A stretch of 32,363 nt of DNA from Parachlorella kessleri. Lineage: Eukaryota; Chlorophyta; Trebouxiophyceae; Chlorellales; Chlorellaceae. Positions 32,154-32,363 of this stretch are shown piece after piece. Where the stretch lies: positions 1 to 32,363 of the forward strand of contig BBXU01000973.1 of the NCBI GenBank assembly GCA_001598975.1. Reading direction: 5' to 3'. Both the position numbers and the translations under genes were made by a program. Within the stretch, counting starts at the first letter, position 1; every line of letters starts with the position of its first letter. The notes beneath the pieces were generated by a model that saw only the letters and a program-made list of their open reading frames with translations, was not told the DNA's origin and searched no databases.

Positions 32154-32363
32154 GTAAGCAAGCGTGGCAGCGTGATGAGAGGTCGAGTCACCCGGGTGGT
32201 GGGCCAAGGGAGTGCAAGCAAAACAACAGGCTTTGGGTCTTTGTGCCCCCTGCGCTGCATGGTCGTGCTGCATATCGTCTGCAGACGTGGGGGCAAGTTG
32301 CAATCTTTACTGGCGTGCCTGCCACAGTGATAACAGTGCCCTGGCAGCCTATTACCTCGCCGC

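Noticed and set aside
1..32363. Search for CRISPR arrays, insertion sequences, tRNA or rRNA genes and viral genes
   Set aside because: No regularly spaced repeats, transposase or integrase motifs, cloverleaf sequences, rRNA stretches or viral hallmark genes were seen. The content is ordinary algal nuclear genes.

Overview
This window is nuclear DNA from a eukaryote, most likely a chlorophyte green alga. The genes are broken into many short exons (often 30-250 nt) separated by introns of roughly 80-500 nt with GT-AG or GC-AG ends. The base composition is fairly G+C-rich. Three genes resemble plant families (plant-type PDR/ABCG transporter, RAN1/HMA-like copper ATPase, plant TMPIT/TMEM120). TGTAA, the usual green-algal polyadenylation signal, lies a few hundred bases past three of the stop codons. 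I cannot name the species.

Layout, left to right. (1) 163-734 (+): the 3' end of a gene for a small one-pass membrane protein. (2) 735-2070: a convergent gap with no gene I can support. (3) 2071-10808 (-): a complete copper-transporting P1B-1 ATPase, 20 exons, about 1043 aa. (4) 10809-11306: a short divergent promoter region. (5) 11307-15495 (+): a CNNM/DUF21-CBS family membrane protein, 9 exons, about 630 aa. (6) 16327-27622 (+): a full-length PDR-type ABCG transporter, 38 exons, about 1458 aa. (7) 28540-30050 (-): a YjbQ/UPF0047 family protein with an apparent organelle-targeting extension, 5 exons, 207 aa. (8) 30975-32153 (+): the 5' part of a TMEM120/TMPIT-like membrane protein that runs off the right edge.

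I reconstructed the exons by hand from splice sites, phase continuity and family conservation. For the three large genes the summed exon lengths are exact multiples of three and every junction keeps the reading frame. The least certain points are exons 14-15 of the ATPase, the first exon of the TMEM120-like gene, and the first intron of the YjbQ gene.

Four of the six genes encode membrane proteins: a copper pump, a likely divalent-metal (Mg-type) transporter or regulator, a broad-substrate ABC exporter and a TMEM120-like protein. The copper pump and the CNNM gene share a divergent promoter of about 500 bp, so co-regulation is possible but unproven. I see no mobile element, CRISPR array, RNA gene or clear new multi-gene system. 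The most unusual items are a cysteine cluster that appears to replace the lost CxxC of the ATPase's first metal-binding domain, an unusually high number of GC-AG introns, a Q/E-rich insertion in the ATPase nucleotide-binding domain, a perfect 41-bp tandem duplication in an ABC intron, and a 16-bp hairpin in the CNNM 3' flank.
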